Shown: positions 54,136 through 63,427, counted from the stretch's first letter. The stretch is DNA of 64,000 nucleotides from Pseudomonas putida (GCA_041071465.1 CP163498.1:4482001-4546000), one strand, 5' to 3'. Notes: generated by a model from the sequence alone, not told the origin. Numbers and translations: made by a program.

Positions 54136-55548
54136 ATGGCCACCCCAAGCAAAGCATTCGTCATTGCCCACGACCCGCTGGTCGAAGCCGACAAGGCCCA
54201 CTACATGCACGGCTACCATGTGTTCGATGAGCACCGCGCGCAAGGTGCGTTGAACATCGTCGCCGGCGAGGGCGCGTACATTCGTGACGCCCACGGCAAC
54301 CGCTTCCTCGATGCCGTCGGCGGCATGTGGTGCACCAATATCGGCCTGGGCCGCGAGGAAATGGCCCTGGCCATCGCCGACCAGGTGCGCCAGCTGGCGT
54401 ACTCCAACCCGTTCTCCGACATGGCCAACGACGTGGCCATCGAACTGTGCCAGAAGCTTGCGCAACTGGCGCCGGGCGACCTTAACCATGTGTTCCTCAC
54501 CACCGGTGGGTCGACCGCTGTCGACACCGCCTACCGGCTGATCCAGTACTACCAGAACTGCCGTGGCAAGCCGCACAAGAAACACATCATCGCTCGCTAC
54601 AACGCCTACCACGGCTCCACCACCCTGACCATGTCGATTGGCAACAAGGCCGCCGACCGGGTACCGGAGTTCGATTATCACCACGACCTGATCCACCACG
54701 TGTCCAACCCCAACCCGTACCGCGCGCCGGACGACATGGACGAGGCCGAGTTCCTCGACTACCTGGTGGCCGAGTTCGAAGACAAGATCCTGTCGCTGGG
54801 CGCCGACAACGTGGCGGCGTTCTTCGCCGAGCCGATCATGGGTTCGGGCGGGGTGATCATTCCGCCCGAGGGCTACTTCCTGCGCATGTGGCAACTGTGC
54901 CAGACCTACGACATCCTGTTCGTCGCCGATGAAGTGGTGACCTCGTTCGGACGCCTGGGCACCTTCTTCGCCAGTGAAGAACTGTTTGGCGTCACCCCCG
55001 ACATCATCACCACCGCCAAGGGCCTGACCTCGGCCTACTTGCCGCTGGGCGCGTGCATCTTCTCCGAGCGTATCTGGGAGGTGATCGCCGAGCCGGGCAA
55101 GGGGCGCTGCTTCACTCATGGTTTCACCTACAGTGGTCACCCGGTGTGCTGCACGACGGCGCTGAAGAACATCGAGATCATCGAGCGCGAGCAACTGCTC
55201 GATCACGTCAAGGACGTTGGCAGTTACCTGGAGCAGCGCCTGCAAAGCTTGCGCGAGCTGCCGCTGGTGGGAGATGTGCGCTGCATGAAGCTGATGGCCT
55301 GTGTCGAGTTCGTTGCCGACAAAGCCAGCAAGGCGCTGTTCCCGGACGAGGTGAACATCGGTGAGCGCATCCACAGCAAGGCCCAGGCCAAAGGGTTGCT
55401 GGTACGCCCGATCATGCACCTGAACGTGATGTCGCCACCGTTGATCATCACCCATGCGCAGGTGGACGAAATCGTCGAGACCCTGCGCCAGTGCATCATC
55501 GAAACAGCACGTGAATTGACTGCGCTTGGCCTGTACCAGGGCCGATGA
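54136..55548 (+). CDS. Class III omega-aminotransferase
   Basis: A 470-residue PLP enzyme. It has LDAVGGMWCTNIGLG, NAYHGSTTLTMS, the Asp-containing LFVADEVVTSFGRLG, and the PLP Lys in TTAKGLTSAYLPLGA. These fit omega-amino acid or polyamine:pyruvate transaminases, as in the SpuC group. The gene follows a PotF-like binding protein, so putrescine, cadaverine or a related amine is a reasonable substrate. AAGGAG precedes the ATG. A LuxR-type gene follows and may regulate it. Confidence 0.9.
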   Translation: MATPSKAFVIAHDPLVEADKAHYMHGYHVFDEHRAQGALNIVAGEGAYIRDAHGNRFLDAVGGMWCTNIGLGREEMALAIADQVRQLAYSNPFSDMANDVAIELCQKLAQLAPGDLNHVFLTTGGSTAVDTAYRLIQYYQNCRGKPHKKHIIARYNAYHGSTTLTMSIGNKAADRVPEFDYHHDLIHHVSNPNPYRAPDDMDEAEFLDYLVAEFEDKILSLGADNVAAFFAEPIMGSGGVIIPPEGYFLRMWQLCQTYDILFVADEVVTSFGRLGTFFASEELFGVTPDIITTAKGLTSAYLPLGACIFSERIWEVIAEPGKGRCFTHGFTYSGHPVCCTTALKNIEIIEREQLLDHVKDVGSYLEQRLQSLRELPLVGDVRCMKLMACVEFVADKASKALFPDEVNIGERIHSKAQAKGLLVRPIMHLNVMSPPLIITHAQVDEIVETLRQCIIETARELTALGLYQGR

Positions 55549-55601
55549 ACCTGGCGCAAAGGGCTGTGCGGGGGCGTGCCTGGCAAGCTAGACTGCCGGG
55601 C

Positions 55602-56441
55602 ATGACACAGGCCTCTCCCGACACCCCGCTTACCCTCACGATGGGCGCGCTGCAGCAATGGCACGCGGCGCTGCAGCGCGCGCTGGCGCAAAGCGAAACC
55701 CCCGATGCACTGGAATATGTGGCCGCTGCCATCGGCCAGTTGGTGCAGGTGGAGTCGATGATGATCAGCCTCGAGTGCCAGGGGCGCGCACCGCAGTTGC
55801 TCTATCAGCAAGGCATTCCCGAGCTGCACCGCGCCGCAGTGCTGGAGCGCTATTTCAGCGCAGGCTACCTGCTCGACCCGTTCTGCCTGGCCGTGCAAAG
55901 CGGGCTGGCCGAAGGCTTTTACCATTTGCAGGAAATCGCCCCCGACAACTTCTTCGACAGCGACTACTACAAGGCCTATTACCTGGGCACCGGTTGCAGT
56001 GAAGACAGCTACTACATCGTCGACCTCAGCGCAGGCCGCAAGCTGTCGCTGAGCCTGTTCCAGGGCTGCAGCGGCACGCGCCTGAGTGCCGGGCAAATCG
56101 ACCTGTTGCGTGCGCTGGAACCGATGGTCCGCGAACTGCTGGGGCGCTATGCCAGGCACAACCTGGACCCCGAGCCTGCCTCAGCCGAGCGCGGCAGCCT
56201 GCAGGCGGCGTTCGACAGTTTTGGCTGCCAAGTGCTGACCGACCGTGAGCGAGAGGTGGCACACATGATCTTGCGTGGGCATTCGGTGAAGTCCACTGCG
56301 CTGGAACTGGGTATCTCCCCGGAGACCGTGCGCATGCACCGCAAGAACCTGTACCTGAAGCTGGAGATCAACTCGCAGTCGGAGCTGTTTGCACGGTTTA
56401 TCGACTGGTTGCGACAGGGGACTGCGGTGGTAGTCGCTTGA
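55602..56441 (+). CDS. LuxR-family transcriptional regulator
   Basis: The protein has 279 residues from the ATG at 55602. A start at 55545, overlapping the aminotransferase stop, would add 19 residues, but the stretch between looks like spacer DNA with a TAGACT box. The C-terminal helix-turn-helix is LTDREREVAHMILRGHSVKSTALELGISPETVRMH, i.e. a LuxR/FixJ output domain at about residues 215-265. The N-terminal half is not an autoinducer or receiver domain that I recognise. It probably regulates the upstream transaminase genes. Confidence 0.85.
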   Translation: MTQASPDTPLTLTMGALQQWHAALQRALAQSETPDALEYVAAAIGQLVQVESMMISLECQGRAPQLLYQQGIPELHRAAVLERYFSAGYLLDPFCLAVQSGLAEGFYHLQEIAPDNFFDSDYYKAYYLGTGCSEDSYYIVDLSAGRKLSLSLFQGCSGTRLSAGQIDLLRALEPMVRELLGRYARHNLDPEPASAERGSLQAAFDSFGCQVLTDREREVAHMILRGHSVKSTALELGISPETVRMHRKNLYLKLEINSQSELFARFIDWLRQGTAVVVA

Positions 56442-56450
56442 TGCCACCCT

Positions 56451-56566
56451 GTTAGCGTTTTTCACCAGAAATCGCCATTTGTTAATGTTTTCGTTGATCC
56501 GTTAGTCATTTCGTACTTGCGGCGTTAATGTTTTCGCGTAAATTCTTTGAGTAGATAGCGTTTTCG
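56451..56566 (+). repeat. Five phased 13-bp direct repeats upstream of fic
   Basis: GTTAGCGTTTTTC (56451), GTTAATGTTTTCG (56481), GTTAGTCATTTCG (56501), GTTAATGTTTTCG (56524) and GATAGCGTTTTCG (56554). The second and fourth copies are identical and the others diverge by 2-4 bases. Start-to-start spacings are 30, 20, 23 and 30 bp, close to whole helical turns. The region is AT-rich. It looks like a multi-site operator. Confidence 0.6.
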
Positions 56567-56589
56567 GGCAAAAGGTAAAGGATTCAGCA

Positions 56590-58116
56590 ATGCAGGTAGG
56601 ATTCAGGGCGTTGGCCGATCGATATGGCATCACGATGGTGCAGCCACTTCGTGTCGAATCGACGATCGGAACCACCCGGGTGAGCCGTGACAGCGACGGG
56701 CTTGTGAGCAATCAATACCCGCCAAGCTATCGGCCATCGGACAATTTTGCAGGGCATTTCGAATTCGGCCTCAAATACGAGGACATTCACCTCGAGTTCT
56801 TTGCGCGCTTGTTTGCTGCCGTGGGCCCTGAGCCGGTCGAGGCCTGGTGCAGGCAATCCCCTTTTGGCCAGTTTGCCCGCCGTACCGGTTTTTTCTACGA
56901 ATGGCTCACAGGCACCCGACTGGATGTGCCGGATGTCGGCAATGGTGCCTACTGTGATGCCGTCGCCAGTCATAAATATTTGGTTCGTACCTCGCCACTG
57001 CGTGTGCGCCGCTGGCGGGTAAACGACAACTTGCCGGGTACGTCAGGTTTCTGCCCGGTGCTACGCCGTACCGAGGAGGTTCAAAATGCCTTGGCATTCG
57101 ACCTGGCGGCTGCATTGGGTGAACTCGACCAGGCCTTCGGTGCCGACATTCTGCTGCGCAGCGCCAGCTGGTTGACCTTCAAGGAGTCGCGCGCCAGCTT
57201 TCTAATCGAGAAAGAAGCCGATCAAGCGGACAGGATCCAACGGTTTGCGCACGTGATTGCCAGGTATTGTGGCACTGTCGAAGAACCGCTGAGCGAGCGA
57301 TCGCTGCACAAGTTGCAGGCCGGGATATTGGGGCACGAAGCACTTGGTCTGGGGTTGCGGCAGTCCCCTGTTTTTGTCGGGCAGGCGACCATGCGCGAAG
57401 ACATCGTGCACTACATCGCGCCCCATTACGGCCAGGTCGCGGAGCTGATCGATGGGCTCAAGGCTTTCGAAGCAGCTACACGAGGTGCCGAGTCGTTAGC
57501 CAGGGCCGCCGTTTTGGCATTTGGTTTCGTGTACATCCACCCGATGCGTGATGGCAATGGCCGCATCCATCGTTTTCTCATCAATGACACCTTGATTCGC
57601 GACAAGGCCATGCCTGCCGGGGTCATCCTGCCGGTGTCCGCTACCATCACCAGTTCGATCGCGTTTCGTGTGGGATACGACCAGGTGCTGGAAGTATTTT
57701 CCAGGCCGTTCATGCAGCGCTATGGGGCGTCATATCGGTTTGGCAAAGCCACCACTTACACGGACGGCACCTCGAGCAACTTCATGTTCGATGAGTACGA
57801 TGATGCGGCCGTCGCCTGGCGATACCCGGATTTGACCGCGCATGTGTTGTACACCGCGCGAGTCATCGAGCATACCGTGCGCAAGGAGATGGCCGATGAA
57901 GCGCGGGTGCTGGTGGTATTCCGGCGTGCCCAGGAGCACCTGAAGGACGTGCTGGAAATGCCCGATCCGGACGCCAGTCGCATTATCCGCTCACTCAAGG
58001 AAAACGGCTGGCAGGTTTCCGGCAAGTTGAAAAAGGCTTACCCGGAGCTGGAGGATGCCGCACGGGCCGAGCGCGTTGTGCACGCTGTGCGCTCGGCTTT
58101 TGACGACGTCCTGTAG
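56590..58116 (+). CDS. Fic-domain protein (AMP transferase family)
   Basis: The protein has 508 residues. The active-site motif is HPMRDGNGR, starting at His317, an exact HxxxDGNGR match, so it is probably active in transferring AMP or another nucleotide to protein hydroxyls. Upstream, Ser203-FLI-Glu207 fits the inhibitory helix (S/T)xxxE of class II Fic proteins, although Lys replaces the usual Gly/Asn after Glu. The C-terminal ~80 residues look like a winged-helix unit. The start at 56590 has AAAGGA. No antitoxin-like partner is next to it. Its target is unknown. Confidence 0.88.
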   Translation: MQVGFRALADRYGITMVQPLRVESTIGTTRVSRDSDGLVSNQYPPSYRPSDNFAGHFEFGLKYEDIHLEFFARLFAAVGPEPVEAWCRQSPFGQFARRTGFFYEWLTGTRLDVPDVGNGAYCDAVASHKYLVRTSPLRVRRWRVNDNLPGTSGFCPVLRRTEEVQNALAFDLAAALGELDQAFGADILLRSASWLTFKESRASFLIEKEADQADRIQRFAHVIARYCGTVEEPLSERSLHKLQAGILGHEALGLGLRQSPVFVGQATMREDIVHYIAPHYGQVAELIDGLKAFEAATRGAESLARAAVLAFGFVYIHPMRDGNGRIHRFLINDTLIRDKAMPAGVILPVSATITSSIAFRVGYDQVLEVFSRPFMQRYGASYRFGKATTYTDGTSSNFMFDEYDDAAVAWRYPDLTAHVLYTARVIEHTVRKEMADEARVLVVFRRAQEHLKDVLEMPDPDASRIIRSLKENGWQVSGKLKKAYPELEDAARAERVVHAVRSAFDDVL

Positions 58117-58121
58117 GTTGC

Positions 58122-59201
58122 TTAGCGGGACGCCAGTCGAGCCTCGAGCGCAGCGATGTGCGCCTGTAGCCGCTCATGCTCCTGGCGCTCGGCGCCGATG
58201 TCTTCGAACACGCTGATCAGGTGCTCCGGCTCGCCATTGGCACGGCGCTGCAGCGAGGTGCGCGCGCGTACCCAGATGTACTCGCCGCTCTTGTGGCGCA
58301 CACGCTTTTCCACCTCGTAACGCTCGGTTTCGCCGGCCAGCATGCGCTGCAGCAACTGCAGGTTCTGGGCCAGGTCGTCGGGGTGGGTGATCTGCTGGAA
58401 GGTCATGCCATACAGCTCGTCGGCACGGTAGCCCAGTAGCTCGCACAGGCTGTTGTTGACCCGCTGCCAGGTGCCGTCCGGGTCGATGTAGGCGAGGGCG
58501 CCCCAGGCCAGCTCGAAGATCGCCCGAAAGCGCTCCTCGCTTTGGCTCAGCGCCTGCTGGGCGACCTGGCGTTCGGTGTTGTCCATGCTGATGCCGACCA
58601 TTTTCACCGAGCGGCCGGCGCTGTCCCGCACGACCGTGGCGCGGGAAGAAATCCAGCGCACTTCACCGTCCGGGCGGGTGATGCGGAAGTCGCATTCGCA
58701 GCCACTGCCGTCGGCCACCGCGTCGGCGTACATCCCCTGCATGCGCTGCACGTCTTCGTCGGGCAGGTGCCTCCAGAAGTCTTCGTTGTGGTGGACCGGC
58801 CAGCCATAGACCTGCTCGACGTTGGGCGAGTAGGTAACTTCGTCGCTGATGAGGTTCCATTCCCAGGTGACGATGCGCGCGCCTTCCTGGGCCAGCTTCA
58901 TGCGTGTTTCGCTTTCCATGATCTCGGCGGTCAGGCGCCGGCGCAGGTCGGTCATGGGCAGCTCGACCACCTGTGGTTGCTGGATGTTCTGCAGTGCCTC
59001 GTCGCCATAGCGCAGCCAGATCCAGTTGACCTTGAGAAAGTCGGCCAGCTTGCGCAGGTTGTCGTAGTCGATCTCGCCGCCACGGGTCCATTTGTGCACG
59101 GCGGTGCGCGAAATACCCAAGGCCGTGCCCACGGCTTGCAGGGTCAGCTTGTGATGCTCGAGCAGTTCCTTGAGGCGGAAGGCGAAGCTGTTTTCCAACA
59201 T
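58122..59201 (-). CDS. XRE helix-turn-helix protein with two PAS domains
   Basis: A 359-residue protein. Residues ~8-60 form an XRE-type helix-turn-helix (LTLQAVGTALGISRTAVHKW). PAS/PAC 1 lies at ~100-215 with WEWNLISDEVTYSPN and DFRITRPDGEVRWISS. PAS/PAC 2 lies at ~225-345 with AIFELAWGALAYIDPDG and VRHKSGEYIWVRARTSL. There is no kinase, GGDEF or other output, so DNA binding is likely the output. It ends 5 bp from the convergent fic stop. It could sense redox, light or a ligand, but neither a cofactor nor a target can be read. Confidence 0.85.
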   Translation of the reverse strand: MLENSFAFRLKELLEHHKLTLQAVGTALGISRTAVHKWTRGGEIDYDNLRKLADFLKVNWIWLRYGDEALQNIQQPQVVELPMTDLRRRLTAEIMESETRMKLAQEGARIVTWEWNLISDEVTYSPNVEQVYGWPVHHNEDFWRHLPDEDVQRMQGMYADAVADGSGCECDFRITRPDGEVRWISSRATVVRDSAGRSVKMVGISMDNTERQVAQQALSQSEERFRAIFELAWGALAYIDPDGTWQRVNNSLCELLGYRADELYGMTFQQITHPDDLAQNLQLLQRMLAGETERYEVEKRVRHKSGEYIWVRARTSLQRRANGEPEHLISVFEDIGAERQEHERLQAHIAALEARLASR

Positions 59202-59292
59202 CGGCAGGGTGTCCTGATCTGGGCCAAGAGCCTGCCAGTATACGCAACTTGTCAACTTTGGGTTGACGGCCCTGGGCGATTTGCAACTCCTT

Positions 59293-59405
59293 GTAGGAGC
59301 GGCCTTGTGTCGCGATGGGCCGCACAGCGGCCCCGGCAATTGTGTGCCAGGGCAAAGATCCTGGGGCCGCTGTGCGGCCCATCGCGACACAAGGCCGCTC
59401 CTACA
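59293..59405. repeat. Inverted pair of REP elements
   Basis: The left unit begins GTAGGAGCGGCCTTGTGTCG and the right ends CCGCTCCTACAG, with internal hairpins GGCCGCACAGCGGCC and GGGGCCGCTGTGCGGCCC. It lies between cntB and the XRE-PAS gene on the same strand. Confidence 0.9.
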
Positions 59406-59418
59406 GGGACCGCATTTG

Positions 59419-60390
59419 TCAGAGATCAAGCACAAGCCGCGCCGTACGGGCGCGCGAGACGCACAGCATAATGCTCTGCTGCGCGGCTTTTTCTTCGTCG
59501 CTCAGGTACTGGTCGTAATGCTCGGCTTCACCTTCAAGAATGGCCGTCTCGCATGTACCGCACACGCCTTCGCGGCACAGGCACTCGACCTTGGCGGCCT
59601 TGGACTTCTCGATGGCCTGCAGAATGGTCATGCCTTCTTCCACTTGCAACTCCACACCCGACTGCGCCAACACCACGGTAAAGGCACTGCCGGTGACCGG
59701 GGTGGCGGCGAACTGTTCCCAATGCACGCGCTGTTCGGCGATGCCGGCTTGGGCTGCGCAGGCGATGACCGCATCGATTAGCGGTTTGGGGCCGCAGACG
59801 TACAGGTGCGCTTGCGCGTCCAGCCCCGCGCACAAGGCGGCCAGGTCAAGCTTGCGGTCGAGGCTGTCGATGTAGAATTGCGTGTTGGCAGCGTGCGGGC
59901 CGTTGGCCAACTGGTCCTGGAACGCACCGTGCTCTGGCGCACGGAAGGCATAGTGCAGCTCGTAGTCGGTGCTGCCGCCTTCCAGCTCGTGCAATTGCGC
60001 CAGGAACGGGGTGATGCCGATGCCGCCGGCAATCAGCACGTGACGGCCAGCCGAAGGGTCGAGGGCGAACAAGTTGTTGGGCGAGGAGATGGTCAGGCGA
60101 GTGCCGACCTCCACCTGCTGGTGCATGAACGCCGAGCCGCCTTTGGACTGCTCTTCCAGGCGCACGCCGATCTGGTAGCTGCGGGTGTCGCGCGGGTCGC
60201 TCATCAGCGAGTAGGCGTTGCTGAACTGGCTGCCGTCGGCGCCTTGCATCTGCACGATGACATGGCTGCCGCCGGTGAAGGCGGGCATCGCCGCGCCGTC
60301 TTCGCGGGCCAGGGTAAAGCGCTTGATCAGCGGCGTGGCTTGTTCCACGTCGGTTACGCGGACGCTGAACATTTCATAAGTGTTGGCCAT
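59419..60390 (-). CDS. cntB: Carnitine monooxygenase reductase subunit (CntB/YeaX)
   Basis: A 323-residue oxygenase reductase of the VanB-like class IA. It has the FMN part SNAYSLMSDPRDTRSYQIGV, the NAD part IAGGIGITPFLAQLHEL and LYVCGPKPLIDAV, and a C-terminal 2Fe-2S ferredoxin CLCREGVCGTC with a late Cys in IMLC. It feeds electrons from NAD(P)H to CntA. The start at 60390 has GAGGTGAACC. The order dmlA-BCCT-cntA-cntB matches E. coli yeaUVWX. Confidence 0.9.
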   Translation of the reverse strand: MANTYEMFSVRVTDVEQATPLIKRFTLAREDGAAMPAFTGGSHVIVQMQGADGSQFSNAYSLMSDPRDTRSYQIGVRLEEQSKGGSAFMHQQVEVGTRLTISSPNNLFALDPSAGRHVLIAGGIGITPFLAQLHELEGGSTDYELHYAFRAPEHGAFQDQLANGPHAANTQFYIDSLDRKLDLAALCAGLDAQAHLYVCGPKPLIDAVIACAAQAGIAEQRVHWEQFAATPVTGSAFTVVLAQSGVELQVEEGMTILQAIEKSKAAKVECLCREGVCGTCETAILEGEAEHYDQYLSDEEKAAQQSIMLCVSRARTARLVLDL

Positions 60391-60412
60391 GGTTCACCTC
60401 GACTGCCTGGGC

Positions 60413-60433
60413 GCGCGGCAGGCCCTGCCGCGC
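60413..60433. other. Tight inverted repeat between cntA and cntB
   Basis: GCGCGGCAGG (60413-60422) and CCTGCCGCGC (60424-60433) are complementary with a one-base spacer. It lies in the 78-bp gap between the genes and could slow polymerase or protect mRNA ends. No T-run follows on the minus strand. Confidence 0.5.
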
Positions 60434-60468
60434 ACCTTTACGTGCAAAAAAACGTGGAGCGGTTGCCA

Positions 60469-61590
60469 TCAATCGTCGAGGTGGGCCACGGCGATCAGGT
60501 TGTGGAAGTGGGCAATGCCGTGCTCGCTCATACCGCTGCGTTCGCGGTCGGCCATGATGCGGCCCTGGCCACGGTAGCCTCGCGACTTGAGGCCCTTCTG
60601 CACGCTTTCGACCAGGCGCAGGTCTTCTGGGCGGAACACTTCGCGGTACCAGTCGATCAGCTTCTGCTGTTCCTCGGTGATGTCCTTGTTGAGGAAGTAG
60701 ATGTCGTAGTGTTGCAGGGTGGTTTCGGCATCGACCGGGAACTCGTAGATCACGGTCATGAAGTTGGCCCCTGGCGGCACGTTGAACATGGTGCACGGCC
60801 AGGCCCAGAAGCCGGCGAACGACGGGTCCTTCACGTTTTCGTCGAACTTGAACGACTGTTCCGAAGGCTTGGCCAGGCCATATTGCAGGGTCCAGTTACC
60901 GTGCATGGTGTGGCTGTACTGGCCGACGTCGACCGAGTCGGAGAAGCCTGGGTGCGCCGGGGCGCAGTGGTAGCACTCGAGGTAGTTGTCGACGATCGAC
61001 TTCCAGTTGGCAGGGGTGTCGCTGACGAAGCGTGCTGCCAGGTGCAGGTCGTCGATCACCGCGCAGGCTTCGCGCATGCGCGTTTGCAGGCCTGGCAACT
61101 GGTCTTCGACAGAGCCTGCGTCCATGTCCATGTTGATGAAGATGAAGCCGGCATATTCCTCTACGCGCAGCTGCACCAGGGTGGAGTTCTCTTTGTCGAA
61201 GTTCACCACGTTGTCGCAGTTGCGGGCGTGGGCCAGTTCGCCGTCGAGCTTGAAGGTCCAGGCGTGGTATGGGCAGGTGATGACGTTCTTGGCTTTGCCG
61301 CTGCCGCTGAGCAACTGGTGGCCACGGTGCGGGCAGACGTTGTAGAACGCACGCAGCACGCTGTCACGGCCGCGCACGACGATGATGCTTTCGCCAATTA
61401 CTTCGCGGGTGATGTAGGCATTGTTGTCTGCCACTTCGCTGCGGTGGCCCACGCAGATCCAGCTGCGGGCGAAGATGGCTTCTTTCTCGTGTTCGAACAC
61501 TGCGGCCTTGGTGTAGAAATTGGCCGGGATGGTGAAGGCCTCGTCGGCGTTTGCGCAGAAATCGGCGGGCAGGCGTTTGAAGTCGTTCAT
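60469..61590 (-). CDS. cntA: Carnitine monooxygenase oxygenase subunit (CntA/YeaW)
   Basis: A 373-residue Rieske oxygenase. Rieske ligands are Cys86, His88 (CPHRG), Cys106 and His109 (CPYHA). The mononuclear site is in DNYLECYHCAPAH with His208 and His213. Glu205 sits where most Rieske oxygenases have the bridging Asp; this Glu is a known hallmark of CntA. The enzyme splits carnitine into trimethylamine and malic semialdehyde. The BCCT and dmlA neighbours fit this. A related quaternary amine such as gamma-butyrobetaine or betaine is the alternative substrate. Confidence 0.92.
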   Translation of the reverse strand: MNDFKRLPADFCANADEAFTIPANFYTKAAVFEHEKEAIFARSWICVGHRSEVADNNAYITREVIGESIIVVRGRDSVLRAFYNVCPHRGHQLLSGSGKAKNVITCPYHAWTFKLDGELAHARNCDNVVNFDKENSTLVQLRVEEYAGFIFINMDMDAGSVEDQLPGLQTRMREACAVIDDLHLAARFVSDTPANWKSIVDNYLECYHCAPAHPGFSDSVDVGQYSHTMHGNWTLQYGLAKPSEQSFKFDENVKDPSFAGFWAWPCTMFNVPPGANFMTVIYEFPVDAETTLQHYDIYFLNKDITEEQQKLIDWYREVFRPEDLRLVESVQKGLKSRGYRGQGRIMADRERSGMSEHGIAHFHNLIAVAHLDD

Positions 61591-61635
61591 GACAGGTTTC
61601 TCACAAGCTCGGTTTTTAGTTGTTGGTTAACGCGT

Positions 61636-61653
61636 ATCTGTTGGTTAACAGAT
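61636..61653. promoter_or_regulatory. Candidate operator upstream of cntA
   Basis: ATCTGTTGGTTAACAGAT is a palindrome of 7-bp arms around GGTT, 46 bp before the cntA ATG. A 16-of-18 match lies upstream of the BCCT gene at 63410. A further TTGGTTAAC half-site overlaps 61623-61631. Confidence 0.6.
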
Positions 61654-61657
61654 CAGG

Positions 61658-61704
61658 CAAAAAAAATTGCAACCCTTCAAAGGGGCCGCAGTGCGGCCCC
61701 TTTG
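61658..61704 (-). terminator. Terminator after the BCCT gene
   Basis: CAAAGGGGCCGCA (61678-61690) and TGCGGCCCCTTTG (61692-61704) pair perfectly. On the minus strand a run of eight T's follows about 12 bases later. It separates the transporter unit from the cntAB unit, consistent with the separate operator at 61636. Confidence 0.7.
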
Positions 61705-61710
61705 ATTTCA

Positions 61711-63309
61711 TCAATGCACGGCAGCAGCGCTGCGCGGTGCATGCTCGGCAGGTTGTTCACCGGCCATCCGTGCAGCCTCTTCTTCGATGATGTGGGCCGG
61801 TACCTGGCCGTAGTCAGCGACCATCCACTTGAGGAAGCCGTAGATCTTCACCAGCAGAATCACCATGAACGGGATTGCGGTCAGCACCACGGCAGTCTTC
61901 ATGGTCGACAGCGAAGCCTTGGCGAACAGCATGGCCAACGGCACCAGGGTCAATACCACACACCAGAACAGGCGGTGGGTCGGCGTCGGGTCGTCACCTT
62001 CACGCAGGTTGCGAGTGCTGGTGGCTGCCACCGCGTAGGCTGCGGCATCCATGTGCGAAGCGCAGAAGATGGCCATGATGAACAGGTACACGCCAAGGAA
62101 CACTTGGCCCCACGGCAACGCCAGCAGCAGGTGGGTTACAGCCGATTCACCGCCTTGCTCGGCCAGCATCTTCGGTACGTCCACCGCGCCGGTGATGAAC
62201 TGGTGCATGCTGTAGCTTTCCAGTGCGCCGAAGAAGAACCAGCAACCGAAGCTGCCGCCCAGCAGCAGGGCCAGGACCACTTCCTTGATCTGCCGGCCAC
62301 GCGAAACGCGGGTGACGAACATGGCTACGCCCGGGGCGTACGACACCCACCACAGCCAGTAGAACACCGTCCAGTTGCGGGTGAAGGCACCGTCGCCGGC
62401 CGGGTCGGTGAACAGGCTCATGTGCACGTAGTTCTGGATCATCAGGCCAATCGAGTTGGCGGTGTTGTTGAGGGTGAACTGGGTTGGGCCGACCAGCAGG
62501 ACGACAGCGGCAAACACCAGCGCGCCGATGCACACCATCTTGCTCAGGCGCTGCAGGCCGCCATCGATGCCGATGTAGGAGCTGAGCGAGAACATCACCG
62601 CCACGCCGCCGATCACCATCAATTGCACGGTGAAGGTATCCGGGGTGCCGGTCAGGTCATGCAGGCCGCGCGTCAGGGTAGAGGCGGTGAGGGCCAGCGA
62701 CACGGTCAGGGCGCCCATCATGGTCAACAGGAAGATCAGGTCGACAGTACGGCCTACTGGCCCGGTGGCCTTGAAACCCGTCACCGCTTCGATAATCGAA
62801 GCCAGGTTCAGGCCGCTCTTCTTGCGGACATGGAAGTGGTAGGCCATGGCCAGCGAAGCCAAGGCGTAGATCGACCAGGCGCTGATGCCCCAGTGGAAGA
62901 ACGAGTAGCCCACGCTGTACTCCAGCGCCTTGGGAGTGGCGGCGGCGATGTTCAGGCCTGGGGTCTGATAGTAGTAGGCCCATTCCATCACGCCCCAGTA
63001 CAGGGTCGAGGACCCCATGCCGGCACAGATGAACATGAACACCCAGGTGGCGGTGGCGTATTCAGGCTTGCCACTGCCCAGGCGGATGTTGCCGTATTTG
63101 CTGAAAGCCAGGTACAGCACCGCCAGGGTACTGGCGAACACCAGCACCTGCACGCTGGTACCGAAGGTGCGGGTGGACAGCTCGAACAACTGGTTGGCGG
63201 CGCTTTCAGCCTGGGCGGGGAAGGCTGCAAGGCCGATCACGGTGAGCAGCACGGCAATCAGGCTCACGGTAATCAGGAACACATCAATCTTTTTATTCTT
63301 GTGCGACAT
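61711..63309 (-). CDS. BCCT-family carnitine/betaine transporter
   Basis: A 532-residue inner-membrane transporter of the betaine/carnitine/choline family with 12 predicted helices. The Trp-rich signature is [19 protein letters not shown], and the glycine stretch [14 protein letters not shown] is in an early helix. It is the homologue by order of E. coli YeaV and likely imports carnitine for CntAB. The start at 63309 has AGGAG at proper spacing; ATG 63312 is too close to it. It is flanked by its own operator and terminator, so it is probably transcribed separately from cntAB. Confidence 0.9.
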   Translation of the reverse strand: MSHKNKKIDVFLITVSLIAVLLTVIGLAAFPAQAESAANQLFELSTRTFGTSVQVLVFASTLAVLYLAFSKYGNIRLGSGKPEYATATWVFMFICAGMGSSTLYWGVMEWAYYYQTPGLNIAAATPKALEYSVGYSFFHWGISAWSIYALASLAMAYHFHVRKKSGLNLASIIEAVTGFKATGPVGRTVDLIFLLTMMGALTVSLALTASTLTRGLHDLTGTPDTFTVQLMVIGGVAVMFSLSSYIGIDGGLQRLSKMVCIGALVFAAVVLLVGPTQFTLNNTANSIGLMIQNYVHMSLFTDPAGDGAFTRNWTVFYWLWWVSYAPGVAMFVTRVSRGRQIKEVVLALLLGGSFGCWFFFGALESYSMHQFITGAVDVPKMLAEQGGESAVTHLLLALPWGQVFLGVYLFIMAIFCASHMDAAAYAVAATSTRNLREGDDPTPTHRLFWCVVLTLVPLAMLFAKASLSTMKTAVVLTAIPFMVILLVKIYGFLKWMVADYGQVPAHIIEEEAARMAGEQPAEHAPRSAAAVH

Positions 63310-63409
63310 CATCGTCTCCTGGGACGTTGGCGTACTTGTCATACCCGGCAGGCATCCGGGGTGTAGCGGTACAACTCCTTCCGTGGTTGTTAACCTTTAG
63401 TTTACTAAT

Positions 63410-63427
63410 ATCTAATGGTTAACAGAT
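63410..63427. promoter_or_regulatory. Candidate operator upstream of the BCCT gene
   Basis: ATCTAATGGTTAACAGAT differs from the cntA site by two bases in the left arm. A smaller GGTTGTTAACC inverted repeat lies at 63385-63395. It sits about 100 bp before the transporter ATG. Confidence 0.6.

Noticed and set aside
59806..63366. A 1,186-codon open frame on the plus strand
   Set aside because: It lies antisense to cntB, cntA and the BCCT gene, which have clear families and ribosome sites. Its translation is low-complexity (His/Gln/Val/Gly-rich) and matches nothing I know. Long antisense frames are expected in GC-rich DNA.
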